Made by a program: the position numbers and the translations under genes. A DNA stretch of 64,000 nt from Collybiopsis luxurians FD-317 M1 (taxonomy: Eukaryota > Basidiomycota > Agaricomycetes > Agaricales > Omphalotaceae), in contig KN834815.1 in assembly GCA_000827265.1 (NCBI GenBank), positions 142,091 to 206,090 on the forward strand, written 5' to 3'. The notes below the pieces were generated by a model. The model was not told where the DNA came from and ran no database searches. It saw only the letters and a program-made list of their open reading frames with translations. Below are positions 22,535 through 34,649 of the stretch, one piece after another; the stretch's first letter is position 1, and each line of letters starts with the position of its first letter.

Positions 22535-22635
22535 CGTTTCTCAAGTTCCAGCTGCTGATTCAATGTCACTCCCTCCCCCTCCCCTTTCTCAACTTCCACC
22601 TCAAGTTCCAGCTGTTAATTCAATGTCGCCCCTGT
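22535..22635. repeat. Two-copy direct repeat
   Basis: CAAGTTCCAGCTG followed by TTAATTCAATGTC or CTGATTCAATGTC occurs twice, at about 22,542 and 22,602, separated by a Pro-coding C/T-rich spacer. The second copy directly precedes the start of the NLR pseudogene. Confidence 0.6.
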
Positions 22636-22639
22636 CTCA

Positions 22640-25600
22640 GAGATTTTGGAGAGCCTCAGGCTTGTGAAGGTAGAAAGTGCATCGGACCCCGAAAGCTGTG
22701 ATCGCAGAGAATGTTATGCTGGAACAAGATTGAAGGTTTTGACCAAAATCGAGAAATGGATCAATTCTGGTGATTCGCAGCCAGTCTTCTGTCTATCAGG
22801 CCGCTCCGGTTCTGAAAAGACTGCAATAGCAGTCAGTGTCTCCCAACAGGCGCTGAAAAAGATAGAGAATAGTAATGGCTTGCGCTTCGCCGTCTTCTTT
22901 TGTTCGAGTCTCTCTGAAGAAGCCAGCAATCCCAACAACATCTTCCCGACCCTCGCCGCTCAATTCGTAAACTGGGAGGACATATACCTGGTTTTCAAAG
23001 AGGAGCTTCGCTTGCATAACATGCTCCACTCGATGAAGAAACGACATAAAAATCTTCTGACGAGACTTTTGAAGGAGGTTGGCGAGTCCCAAACGAAATT
23101 GCTCGTCATTGACGGGTTGGACGAGTGCAAATCAGAAGTTGAAGCGCTCACAATCCTCGGTTCACTTTTGGATATCATCAAGGAAGGCATACCGTCGCTG
23201 AAGGTTCTCATCACCTGTCGTTCCGACTCTCAGATATCCGCAACACTCTGCCCATTATGCCGATGCCGACCGGTTTTCGCTTGACGCTATTGACTCATCT
23301 GCACAAACCCGTGATTTACGTATTCTGCTCTCTGTCGAACTCCGTAATAGTGGTATCGCTCAGGAGAACGTCAACCGACTCGTTAACGCTGTCGATAGAG
23401 CGGATTGCTCCTTCTTAGTTGCTTTGATGGCGTGTAGGAAGCTTAGCCCGCAGGATTCGTTCGACAAGCAACTGGCTGACCTCAAAACATCCCTTTTAGT
23501 TCAGGAGAATACACTCTACCAAGGTTTCATTGACCACGCTGTGCCAGCTAATCTTCCCAAAGAAGGTCAGAAACCATTGTTCGCTGCCTTGGTCATAGTT
23601 GCCTTCGGGCGAAACTCCCTCAGGATGGAAGCTTTGGCTCGCTTGTTGGGACTCACTGGCGACCAACTCCGAAGCTTCTTTCGTGGTTTCCCCCCACATA
23701 TTCTCAATGTCGTCGCACCGGGTGAGATGGTGCTCATTTGCCATCAGTCTTTCCAGGAATACCTGAAGTCTCGAAAAGCTCACATGAATGGTGATATGGA
23801 CGGCATCCATTTCTACATCACTCAACAACTTCTTGACTTGATGAATAGGTCCTTGGACCGTGAGGTTTCGAGCAGCAACTTCAAGAGTTTGCCTCCCCTC
23901 AGTGTACAAACTTGGTTGTACGCATGTCGTTACTGGCCCGAACATCTACAGATGGTCGCGGAGATGACTTCTGGAACGGAATGGGTCAAGCCTCTCTTTG
24001 CATCAATGCATGAGTTTTTCCATCACAAGCTGCTAAATTGGCTCGAGGTGCTAATACAGCGTGACGATCTGGATTTCATTGAATCAGTTCTGAGAGATCT
24101 TATAGAATGGACGAAGGTGAGTTATAGTCCGTCACTTTTGGCCATCCCATCTTACAGATATATCAGGAACATTCTTCATCGGCTTCAAAGGGCCATCAAT
24201 CGCTTGGCGATATATTCTCCGATACGCTCAAACTATACAAGTTATCTAAGAGGGCATTAAACGTACCTGTGTGTAAACGAAATTCGGAGCTCATGCAATC
24301 CAGGGTCTATTGCACATTCCTTCTTCTCTTGATGCATTCAGGTCAACGGCTGGCTAGACTCTTTCAACATATCAAAACTCCAATTGAAATAGAGGAAGTC
24401 TCTTGCCATCGGAGACAGATAATACCGCTCTCGAAAATGCAGACTTGAAGACTCCGATGATCAGACTGTCGCACGATGCCAATCGGTTCGCTGTGATTCA
24501 GAATGGTCGCGTCGAAATCGCAGACAGTGCGACCAATGTCTGTAGTGTTTTTTACCCGAATGGTTCAAGCTCCCAGACTCCGGTTGATGTCATGTTCGTT
24601 GGAGGAGATCATATTCTCATTACCACCAAGTCGAGTGCTCGTTTCGCGGAGGTCTGGCTTTGGAACATTTCATTGAAGAAGGCAGAGAAACTTCTAGCAC
24701 AGCCGGAGTGCGTTTTGGAATCACAATCTCTACCCCGACTGGCTTTGTCATCTGATAGTACGCTAGTGGCGGTCTTGACTCTGTCTCGGATAGAAGTCTG
24801 GGCTGTTGACGAATGGGAGCGATGCCTGACTAGTGTGCAATATCGTGAAGGCACACATGACCAACGTACCCTTTTTGCCCTTTCGCCACATCACATTCTG
24901 GCGGGTTCGAGACTTAGAACTCTCCAGTCGCAATCTGCGGGTTGTAGAGAAACGGCGGGTATCAAATTTGAAGGCACGGGCGTATGTACTGCCTTCTCCT
25001 CTAATGGGGATATGCTCGCAGTCGCCGGGAATACTACGATCTCCCTCTTCGGGCCTCTTATCTCCCAAGGTGCCCTACCTGGATCTATTTCTCCTCGCGT
25101 CATCAGTATATCGTCTGCTATTGATTCCTTAGTGTTCTGCCCGGGAGCACAATACCTTGCCGCCGTCGCACTCTCATCTCTGTTGGTCTGGGACGTGTCA
25201 AAGGCTGCTCAAGGGGACGAACAGCCTCTCATGTGGGTGCGGAGCAGGAAGGAATACTATGTAATCTCGTCAGTCGTGTTCTCGAAATGTGCAAGGTATC
25301 TGCACTGTGCCCATGCATGCCCAGGCTTCCGAGATATCCTTCTCGATATGCGGGATATGGAGGTGCCCGCCTCTGCTCAAACACACGTTACTGCCATTTC
25401 TATGTCTTCTGATGGAAGGGTTGCGACAGGCTCCCAAAACGGCGCTGTCACAATTTGGAACTCTACCATGAAAAAACCCTGCAAACATGGCAGAGGGAAA
25501 AGCACCGCGGACCAGTACTCTCTTTGGCGTTCAGTCCGAGTGGTAAATACATAGTGTCCGTTTCGGAGGATGTTGTGCACATCAGGAATGCCGATCTGAC

Positions 25601-26158
25601 CTTCTCGCTCAAACTATCCGGCAGTTCCTTCCTACCCCATGTGCTTTTTTGAACGACTCGGAGTTCTTTGTGTGTGTAATCAAGTGCGACAACTCTTCGT
25701 TTATGCGGATTCTGAAAACAGCTTCTTGGAAATATCATGACGTTTGTTGCGGTGACTCTTTGGAAGATGCAAATTCGATGGCGCTCTCTGATCGAGCAGA
25801 TTTGCTTGCTTTCAGCAGCAATAGTTCACTGGCTGTTTACAAGATCGCCAAATCTGTATCAACACTCTCCGATCGGGTGCCCAGCATTGGACGACTTGAA
25901 TTCTTATCCTTCTCTTCGGATAACCAATACGTTCAGTCTACCGCTGGTGTGTTCAGAATCGTGAAATTGGCACGAGAACCGGAACTGCACTTTGGCAGGA
26001 TATGTGTCAGGGATGGCTGGATTGTTGATTCGGATGATCGTCAGGTGTGTCCAATACCTTCTGAGGATATCTGTCAGTGGGCTTCTAGCGGTTCAAGCCT
26101 CGTATTTTGTACTAAAACTTTGGGTAACGTCGTAGTAGTTTCGTTGTCCAAACCTTGA
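22640..26158 (+). pseudogene. NACHT-WD NLR-type immune receptor, decayed
   Basis: The first segment (22,646-23,280) shows a NACHT-type NTPase. It has CYAGTR..VLTKIEKWI, a P-loop reading GRSGSEKT in which the usual Gly before Lys is Glu, Walker B LLVIDGLDE, and a sensor-like LKVLITCRSDS. The frame breaks by one base near 23,258 and resumes with HYADADRFSLDAIDSSAQTR. A helical region to 24,260 follows with HQSFQEYLKSRKA. After a further break, a beta-propeller-like domain runs from 24,403 (RLSHDANRFAVIQNGRVEIA; GAVTIWNSTMKK; VLSLAFSPSGKYIVSVSED), with more frameshifts near 25,480 and 25,645, to a stop at 26,158. The N-terminal effector domain is missing. Fungal NLRs of this layout act in non-self recognition; this copy is inactive by sequence. 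Confidence 0.85.
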
Positions 26159-26433
26159 TTGCTATCGCGGACGTTTTATTTGCGGTTTATTAGTATCTTC
26201 TTGGTATCTTTGTATATTCCGAACGGTGTTGTTGCTCGAGACGGTCGATATTTTCAGCTTTGACCTTGGGGCCGGTTGACGCCGACGCCGGTAATTCAGT
26301 TTTTCTTGAACAAAGTCCTCCACCTTACGATTTGGGAGAATGTCCCCCTACTTTTGTTCATCAGGATTTTGTATCGAAACTTGATCTAACCAGAAGCTTC
26401 TGATCGGACTTGAGATGGCGAAGCAGAGAAGCC

Positions 26434-26440
26434 TATAAAT
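26434..26440 (+). promoter_or_regulatory. TATA box
   Basis: TATAAAT lies 37 bases upstream of the ATG at 26,471 of the CYP505-type fragment, so the promoter appears preserved although the gene is not. Confidence 0.6.
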
Positions 26441-26470
26441 TAGCTCCAGCATGGTCACCTTGCTTCCACC

Positions 26471-27250
26471 ATGGCCTCCCAAATACCTCAGCCTCCTGCT
26501 CTGCCCTTCATCGGAAATGTCGCTCAGCTCGATAGGAAGCTTCCAATTCAAGGGTTTGGTCTTTTAGCTCAGCAATACGGAGAGATTTATCTCCTTGACA
26601 TCATCGGCCGCAAGACGATCTTTCTGAACAGTCAAGAGCTTGCGAATGAAGTTTCGAACGACGTGAAATTCAAGAAAGGCGTAGTAGGATCGCTGGTTGA
26701 AGTCCGACATCTGATTGGAGACGGTTTGTTCAGTGTAGGGCTCTCTTTCACGCGCTGAGAACCGTTGTTTACATGTTTACACCTTGTTCACCAGGCTTAT
26801 GAAGGTGAACCCAACTGGGCTATTGCACGTATGCATCCCACTGGTGTCGAGAATCTGTCTGCTGCTGATATATCCATCTCAAGATCGTCTTTTGATGCCG
26901 ACGTTCAACTCCATGGCCATACGAGGAATGATGGAAGACATGCGAGACATCTGCGACCAGCTTCTACTCAAAGTAAGTCCACCGTAACTCTATGTCCCCA
27001 CAGTGCTGAGTATAATTTTAGTGGGAGCGGTAAGCTCTTGCTCGATGTTTAACCATATCATCCCCAATCCGTGTGTTCTTTTCTTTCAAGCTTTGGACCG
27101 AGCTACATCATAGATCCATCCGACGATCTTACTCGAGTCGCACTTGATACCATTGCTCTGTGTTCAATATCCTACAGGTAATTTCTCAATTCTACTCGCA
27201 GTATAATTTCTAACCAACGATATAGGCTAAATTCCTTTTATACTGTAGGT
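26471..27250 (+). pseudogene. CYP505-type cytochrome P450, truncated
   Basis: The N-terminus is clear: QPPALPFIGNVAQLD, FGLLAQQYGEIYLLD, ELANEVSNDVKFKKG, VRHLIGDGLFS. This is the start of a CYP505 self-sufficient fatty-acid hydroxylase (P450 fused to its reductase). Later exons give YEGEPNWAIA, then after a frameshift SMAIRGMMEDMRDICDQLLL, WER, FGPSYIIDPSDDLTRVALDT and IALCSISYRLNSFYT. Introns of about 45-75 bases separate them. After 27,250 the homology stops. The I-helix, the heme-binding Cys loop and the whole reductase half are missing within the window. Normal members exceed 1000 residues; about 210 remain. This is therefore a truncated pseudogene with an intact-looking promoter. Confidence 0.85.
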
Positions 27251-28200
27251 TGCAGTTATTTTCCGATTCGAGCGCGACCAGCCTATTTAACACTGGGAAG
27301 CAGTTCATGGCTGGTACTCTACCTCTATCTCTTGACAATCCAGACTCGAACCCAACACTGCCGATATCCCCCACTAGATCGCTTCCCATTCCCTCGCCCT
27401 CTTGGACTGCAATTTCCCTCCATAAATTTTCCAATGGACAGAGTCAACTATCGAGGAAATAGTAACTGTAATCATGTGGTCAAGGGTGGGTGGACCCGTT
27501 TTGCTTTTAAGCATCTTCATTGACGACACAGATTGCACCGAAATTCGTCAACAAGTGTCAACAGTATCCAATTCCAAGACATCCATGCATCCCGGCGGGC
27601 TCCTCCAGGTCTCATCCAGGGCATGTAAACACCGGGCATTTGACGATTTGTGTGTATTATCCAGTAGATCGAGGATGGATGTATAGCCATTCGGGATGAT
27701 GTTAGTGTTGTTTTCCCGGTCGACTTTGACTATGCCGTTCGGGATATGTTGAAGATTATGGCATTCACGAACGCCCTTGTTATCTACCTAACTACCGTAT
27801 TGTTTAAAAGTACTACATTTACAAGGGCGCTCATGTCCGTACAAGCATTCGCGGGTTTGTACAAGTAATCTTATGTCAGTATAACATGCCACGCGTGAAG
27901 CGCGATGGCCCATACACAATACCATATGGTCGATATCTCCATGCCTCTATCAATGTGGCGGCTACATATTGAGGAACTCCCGACATTCATAGCCACGGTC
28001 CATTCCCGATGACAAGATGTTTTTGGAACTAAGGGCATCATATCTGTAAGTGGAAATTACTGATTGACTGCTCCGACGAAGTCGAAGTAACCGCTTTCAG
28101 CTGTCTACCATCTATAATTGACTCACTACAATTGAGGACGTTGGTAATAAAAGGACTGTCAAGTGATACAAAACAACTTTCGGCATGTAATCGGAGCGAG
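27251..28200. other. Non-coding stretch downstream of the P450 fragment
   Basis: No gene recognised. An inverted repeat CGCCCTTGT (27,772-27,780) / ACAAGGGCG (27,821-27,829) stands out and might be the end of a small mobile element. Confidence 0.45.
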
Positions 28201-28204
28201 ATAT

Positions 28205-28252
<48 letters not shown>
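28201..28252. repeat. (TA)n microsatellite
   Basis: Alternating TA with two TGTA interruptions near the left end. Confidence 0.95.
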
Positions 28253-28254
<2 letters not shown>

Positions 28255-28439
28255 AGAGTAGGTACTAACACTACCGGTCAAAGCTGTGGATATCGAGCCT
28301 GGTAATATTCCTTAACTTGCTGTAGAAAATTCTAGGGTGTTTGATTTGTAAGATGTGCAGTTAGAGATACAAGAAATTCCACATGCATGAAACTTCATCT
28401 CACTCAAGAATAGTGCTCTCTGCAGTCTCGATACTAATA

Positions 28440-28806
28440 ACCATGAAGTGTATTCTGATAGGTGATAGGTACCAAAGTAAGTAGTGATGTATGTACAATA
28501 GGCCTGTATAATATGATTGCAGGACAAGACATAGATCTTGATAGGTAAGTCAGGGAGTATGTATGATTGTGGGACAAGATAAGGTGGATCTCGATAGGTA
28601 AGTAAGGGAGTATGTACAATTGGCTTGTATGATATGAACGGAGGATAAAGCAAGTGGATACTAGCGAATCTGAGTGCAGGTAAGATTGTACGACAAGACA
28701 AGAAGGTGGAATTCAATAGGTGAGTAAGGGAGTACATACGATAGGCCTGTATGATATGAACAGAGGACAAAGCAAGCGGATACTAGCAAATTTGAGTGCA
28801 GGCAGC
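28440..28806. repeat. Minisatellite, unit about 118 bases
   Basis: Two near-complete units (about 28,572-28,690 and 28,691-28,806) share GACAAGA.AAG, ATAGGT.AGTAAGGGAGTA, TGTATGATATGAAC, AAAGCAAG.GGATACTAGC and TGAGTGCAGG in order. One or two partial units precede them from about 28,440. The long minus-strand open frame over this array is a product of the repeat, not a gene. Confidence 0.88.
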
Positions 28807-31800
28807 AATATAGAAATACAAACAGATCTTAGGTAAATTGTAAGTGCGTCCTTGGTAAGCGCATCGTTGGTTCCAGAAGCACAGCTGAGAGTTTTCGATA
28901 GTATGTTACATTAAAGCTGGATATTTGTTTTTGCGCACGAATGGATAATGTGAGCTTGTTGGTTGAGATCAAGATAATTAGCGAAGCAGAGTCAAAGTGA
29001 GCGGGGGATTTCAAATCCTTTGAAAAGTTTGGCTTGAGCTATACGTTGAAGAGTAGAATAAATAAACTCACTATGAGCAACACCTGTGCCCTCAAGGCTC
29101 AAGCTGAATTAGAGCATGCAATGCTCTAATCACTTTCAATAGGCATACACCAAGGAGCGCTCGTCCAAAATGCGCTGGATGAATTTCCTGTGGCGTCACG
29201 TTCTGAAATGAGCCAGAAATACTGACTTGGATGGGTGAGTGTACCTGAGCATCTTCTTCGACAACATCTCTCATGACCTGCAAGAAGAACATTAAACATC
29301 CACTTGGAGCTGGATACGACATTGTACATACAATATCATCTGCTGCTGCCTCATCTATGCGGGCATTAATCTGTCAAATTTTATCAGAAATGCTAGATAG
29401 GGCAAGCAAGTGTAGACTAACCATGAACATATTGGTACTGCTACCAGGAATTTTATGTGGAGCAACCTGGAGGATGCTAAGAACGCGCCGAAGAAGAAAT
29501 GACAAAATAACCCACATCAACACAATGACATTTCATGCGCTTTAAGGACTGGTGAACACGCTTATATTTGGGGGTTCGTTCTGGTCCCGCGAAAGAGTTT
29601 CCATGGCGGCAGATGTGCATTTTTCTAAGGAGTTTTGGGTGGTTGGAAAGGAAAAAGAAGACGGGAATATTTGGTCAATGATGAAGTTAAAAGGGCGCTT
29701 CAGTGCCGTGGCCGGCAAAGCATGCCAAATACTTTGAACTTCAGCCACCAGTCGTTATCTCGATTTTGGATTTCAACCGACCTTATTTCAGAGCTCTCTA
29801 TGTGACGAAGCCCTCTATACTCCAGTCTGGCCCTAAGGATCACCAGTCTACATGCGAGACATTTTTGTTGGTCTTTGCAGTGAAGACGTTAGTATCAAAG
29901 TTGTGGGTTTAAAGCCTTGACGCTCAGGTAAAGCCATATGCAATGATACTGGACAAGTCGAGAGTCTGAATAACTTGCAAGACCGAGCACTTCAACAAAT
30001 GCTCATCTTCACAAGGGCATATGACACCTTGTTCGACCCGGGCGGCGCCGGAGGCATCCAAGTTTCCTCTTTCCTGGATCTCATCTCATCCTTGCCACGG
30101 CAGCTGGTGAATGGTGAAGATGGTCAGAAAAGTCTTCAAATTTAGCTGAATAATGTTAATCAAATGGTGAGAGTAAGCTCATCGGAATTTACACGAGAAG
30201 CTCACGATTCTTTTAGTCGGTTCATCGGCGTCAAGCTATGTACATAGCATGGCACAACGCGTAGGACTCGGAAGGTCGTAGGCAACTATGTGCAGGAAAA
30301 TTTCTTATTGCACAATATAACTGCACCCGGAAACCCCAAAACTCCATTGCGGCAAGATGGACTGGACGGATTGAGTTATGCAATAGCAACACCAGCCCAC
30401 CTTAGTCAAACAAGTGAATGCTCGCTGTAAAGATAGGGTTAGAAGTGTAATCTGAAGGGATCGGAAGAGTAGTACGTGCTTTGACTCTCATCGAGGTATC
30501 CACTTCTTTGCTAAGCCTACCGCAACCTCAGAACTTTGACTTGAAGCACTACAATCAAGGTCAACACTCACCTTCTCTCGCCGTTTCCTTGGTGTCCAGA
30601 AACAACTTCACGAAGTACCTGTGCTTCATAAAAAAGTGGATACCATTCACAGGACCTGTATTACTATCGTATTCTTCGCCCAGGGAAGAACCTATACCCC
30701 TCCCATTCTCCAAAGAGGGAAAGTAGATCACCAAGTGCTCGATAGCTCACCCAAGATACTTGCAGGTCTTGCTTATGCTGACTCTGCGCAAATTGTCCCA
30801 TAATGATCAGTGAGTGTGTTCAGAGAATTTCCCTTTCGAGCGACGTATGTTCAGAGCAACAACAGAAAACTGCAAAAATGATCCAGCCTCTGCTGAGACA
30901 TGAGAGTGGCGCTCAATCGCACCGCAGGGCATTCGCTTGAACATAGCTGGGGTTAGACAACAGTACGGGGTCGTTCCTGCACCTATCATAGCTGAAGAAG
31001 ACATGCGGAGGTTACATATGAAATGCCGCGGTTCTGAGTAGGCCTTTGCCTCGCAAATGCTAGACAGAGGACCAGAGATACTCGGAGATAGATTTTCTTG
31101 GGTTCATCACTACGACAGCAGAAATGGACATTGAAAAAGGAGACTAGGGCACTGGAGAGGGTTTCAAGATGTACCGTCGGTGATATGGATTAAGTATTTT
31201 GCAGCAGTATGTTATATGAAAAGCTTGGGACACAGGAAGTTCGAATATTCCTAAGTGCGACGAGGCCAGCATCTATATTGAGCTGCATAGGCTGTAAGTC
31301 ATAAACTTGGTCAAAATACAGTCGGCTCATCTGTCTTGATTCTCAGTGTGCTGTGGTCGGTGTCAAGTTGTAAACGAGCTGAAGCAAAATCAGTTTGGTC
31401 GTAGCTAAACCTTAAACTGCCTTACACGATCGAGATCTGACCCGGCTTTGTTCAACACTCTTATTCGCCTGCGACTGTAGACTTGTACTAGACCCGAGTC
31501 CAATTTGACTTCATGTCAAGCCAAGGACACTCGAGACACTCTCTTAGCCTTCCCTGGGGCATAGAAGTCTGCCATTAGTCGACCGCCAACCAACAGTTGA
31601 ACAGCCTCAGGCAGCCGAAACTGCTACTAGTACATCGACTTCATAAAAGCTACTGGTAGGCTACTCATGCATGGATTGACGGATGATGATTGATTATATT
31701 CACTGCAGTAACATTAACAACAAATGCCAAGCATCAAAAGCTATGTTAAACTCGTTGGACATTGGTCTAGCTAACAATTGACAACATCGACAAAGCGAAA

Positions 31801-33005
31801 GGGACAAAGTGCGGAGCAGGAAAGCAAGCAGATAGCAATAGCGGAAGCGTTAAAGGGGTTGGCGAAAATTATTTCCCAGACGTTCAAATGATCCAGGATA
31901 CTGTACCGACCATTCGTTACCAAGCGAATCTGTCCCGGAAGTCGTCCAGGTTTCCGTAGCTTCCACTTAGTGAGGTCGATGTTTATCTCGCACCCTCATC
32001 CCAATTGTCTAACTTGCACACCCCGCGATTTGGATCTGTTGTCCGCAGAGATGCTCTCTGGGTGTACTTCCTCTTTCTACCGGTAGCTCAATATCGAATC
32101 ACAAATGCGAACGGCGCACTGAAGGTCCCTTCCTGTCTCTGATGGCAGTCCTGCTCTTGATGTTCCTGCTAGCGTTGGATCGTGCATGATAGCTGGCTCG
32201 AGGCGTGTCTCAACCGCTACTCCTGTAAACGCCGGCATGTCCAAAGCGGATCTACCCACCTCCTCGTCTGCATCCTAAGCGTTCCTCTCCTAGGCGACGG
32301 CATCGTTGTAGCAATGGTTTTGCCACGCCACTGAATTCTCTGTCTGGAAACATGCAGCTTTTCTCTCTTCTAATGTTCAGCGATGAACTGGAAGAATACC
32401 TGTTCGTTGTGAGGTCAATTTCTTGATGAGGCCGCCGTCGCATGTGGAGTCCTGTTGTGACAGTCTCGCAAGCAATGATTCTGACGTTTCATGCTCCTGC
32501 TCCGTTGTGAGTGACTGAATCTATCAATTGCTGTTCGCTTCCAGGGGAGATGACTTACGAATCATCAACACTTCTAAATCAGTCGAGAAAAGAGTTGTCG
32601 GCACAAACAGAGGTGAGCTCGCAGTCTTGAATACCGGGTCAGTCCGCTGATAGGTTATGCAGATATGGAGTGCTACTCACCATCGTTTGGTTGTATCTGG
32701 CGTTCATGTCAAAATGACACCAACTTGTAAACCGTATCTGCAAAGATGTGATCATCTGTACCAAATAATGAGACGCTTTGTGGTTTTCTAGTCCCAGCAG
32801 CTTCGATATACCAGTTTTTCTTGACTTCATAAGTCAAATTCGGTTATGCCTCGTCATTTTTACGCTGCTCAGCAGAAGGAGGATATCAAAGGGGTTGTTC
32901 AGGAAGAATTTTTCGTCGCCGCGGCTTATTCTTAAACCAGCTGAAAACAATACAGCTGACTCTTACGGCGAGGTCGGATTTCCGAGGTATGTGACATATA
33001 CCTCG
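28807..33005. other. Gene desert with weak coding traces
   Basis: About 4 kb with no recognisable gene. Weak traces exist. A minus-strand splice-like reading at 29,092-29,480 includes INARIDEAAADDI after a plausible intron. A plus-strand stop-free run of about 70 codons ends near 30,145 and contains FLDLISSLPRQLVNGEDG. A C/T-rich minus-strand frame lies at 32,077-32,443. None shows a domain I can name, and no start-to-stop structure could be built. Confidence 0.45.
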
Positions 33006-33187
33006 GAACTGTTATTGTTCATGAGGCCGTTCTTAGTGGCATTCACTTCATAATTAACATATATCATAGGGTTTACAAGTACAACTACAAGTCTGTTGTT
33101 GTCCATGACGCCGTTCTGAGTGGCGTTCACTTCATAATTTAACATATATCATAGGCTTTACAAGTACAAGTACAAGTACAAGTCGTA
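33006..33187. repeat. Two-copy tandem repeat with (GTACAA)n tail
   Basis: Units of about 86-90 bases (33,006-33,091 and 33,092-33,187) share TTGT.CATGA.GCCGTTCT, AGTGGC.TTCACTTCATAAT and ACATATATCATAGG. The second ends in a short run of ACAAGT triplet pairs. Confidence 0.85.
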
Positions 33188-33223
33188 CATGTGGAAGGCA
33201 TAATGATATATGGTGCGACGCCT

Positions 33224-34649
33224 TCAAGAAACTGATACGCATTCGCCAAAATGCGGCAAATCACCCTCCGAATCGAACGCATCCATGGATAAAAAGTTCT
33301 TGTCGAATCCCTGCGGAAAATCGTGCATCGGATACGAGCTAAGAGTAGCGATTGGGGAGATTCCAAACGACGAGTTATCGGTATACTCAGTTGTTCCCCG
33401 ACCAAACTCAATGCGCGGGATTGCATTCAGGTCGAAATCGCCGCTCATGAGCATACTTGACTCTCCTTGCCAGATAGCATTGGTATCCTAAGGATAGCTG
33501 GAATGTTTGGGATTCATGTCAGACGGTGTTGCAATCTGGACATTGAAGTTCGAAGGTAGGGTGTGGTCAAAGACGGACAGCTGGGCGAAAGTAGGATGAT
33601 TGAGAAGGACAGAGCTGGGAGTTACAGGACCGGAGATCGGAGATGATTCTTCAGAGGTGGGAGGTGGTGATTGCCCTGCCTTCAAGTCGTGGGTCGGAAG
33701 ACTGAAGAGACTTTGCATTAGATCAGAAGACTGAGAGGACTCGCAGTCAGCCTGACTTTCGACCCACAATGGAGTATGTGGCAATACCTGAAGTCCCGTT
33801 TCATTTACAGGAATATTCGAAGAGTGACTACCAGGGAAGTAGTCAAAGTCAAATAAGGTATTCGCTGTGGAAGTTTGTCGACTGATTGCATGCAAATGAG
33901 TGGGAGAAGAAGTGCATGACAGTCTAGGGAGAGCTACAGGTATGTGGACTGTGTGATATGCCACCGGAGGAGGAGCAGAGCTGGAAATTGGTCAAGGAAA
34001 AGGGACTACATATGTTGCCTGTTCGTCAGTCTCTGTCGCCTGCCGCGCCTTTCCTCCTCCCCTAACACATCTGATGTACTTCTTGTTCCTAACTCTTCCA
34101 TTCTTATCTCGCACATGCTGCGGCCGATAAACATAACCAGGATACATCTCCTGGTGCACCCTTTTCTTCTCCTTCGCCAAATCCTCCCAGTACTGCTGAT
34201 CTGCTTCTGATAGGTTTTTCCATTTCTGACTGATGGTTTTTGACAGGCCCGCCTGGCGCTGCTTTTTCTGAGGTACATTGTCTTGACCAGTTTGTTGGCG
34301 GTCCTCACAACATTTGCGCCTGAAGAATGAAAGCATTCTCCGGTCGCTTCATGTGACTCCCGTCGTCCTTTTTTGGCCAACGCTCTGCGTCAAAGCTTTC
34401 CGACCCGTGGTCTGAAGTTGGTGAAAATACTGATATAGTTGAGTCTGGAGATGGGGTTCATGTTGATGCTGGGGGTGTTGGCAAATATGATGAAGCAGGA
34501 GATGCAATGTCAAGAGAATTAAGATCAGGCTCATCGAAAGGTGAATTAGATGGTGTAGAATAAGGGGTGAAATTGAGACTGAGAGTTGGGGAATGTAAGA
34601 GTTTGTGGCATCGGGGAGATGATAGCCAACTGCGGAAGTAAAGGTGCAT
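33224..34649 (-). pseudogene. HMG-box transcription factor, decayed
   Basis: Read on the minus strand from 34,649. A Ser/Pro-rich N-terminus is followed by an HMG box: HMKRPENAFIL, then FRRKCCEDRQQT, QAGLSKTISQKWKNLSEADQ, QYWEDLAKEKKRVHQEMYPG and YVYRPQ. These are the three helices and the basic tail of a MATA-HMG-type DNA-binding domain, about 80 residues. Three defects are visible: an in-frame TGA between PPAST and TPSPD near 34,465, a frameshift inside helix 1 between AFIL and FRRK near 34,330, and an in-frame TAG near 33,490. After an intron at 34,010-33,982 the tail is Ser/Thr/Pro-rich, like an activation domain. Such factors regulate mating or fruiting genes in basidiomycetes; the role of the parent gene is unknown. 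Confidence 0.8.

Noticed and set aside
28312..28770. 152-codon minus-strand frame
   Set aside because: It runs through the 118-base minisatellite and is repetitive because of it.
28440..28806. Possible CRISPR array
   Set aside because: Units are 118 bases without short constant repeats and unique spacers, and the organism is a fungus.
30481..30726. 81-codon plus-strand frame
   Set aside because: No domain, no start context, and similar frames occur by chance at this base composition.
28807..33005. Possible retrotransposon remnant in the gene desert
   Set aside because: No reverse transcriptase, integrase, protease or LTR pair could be read.
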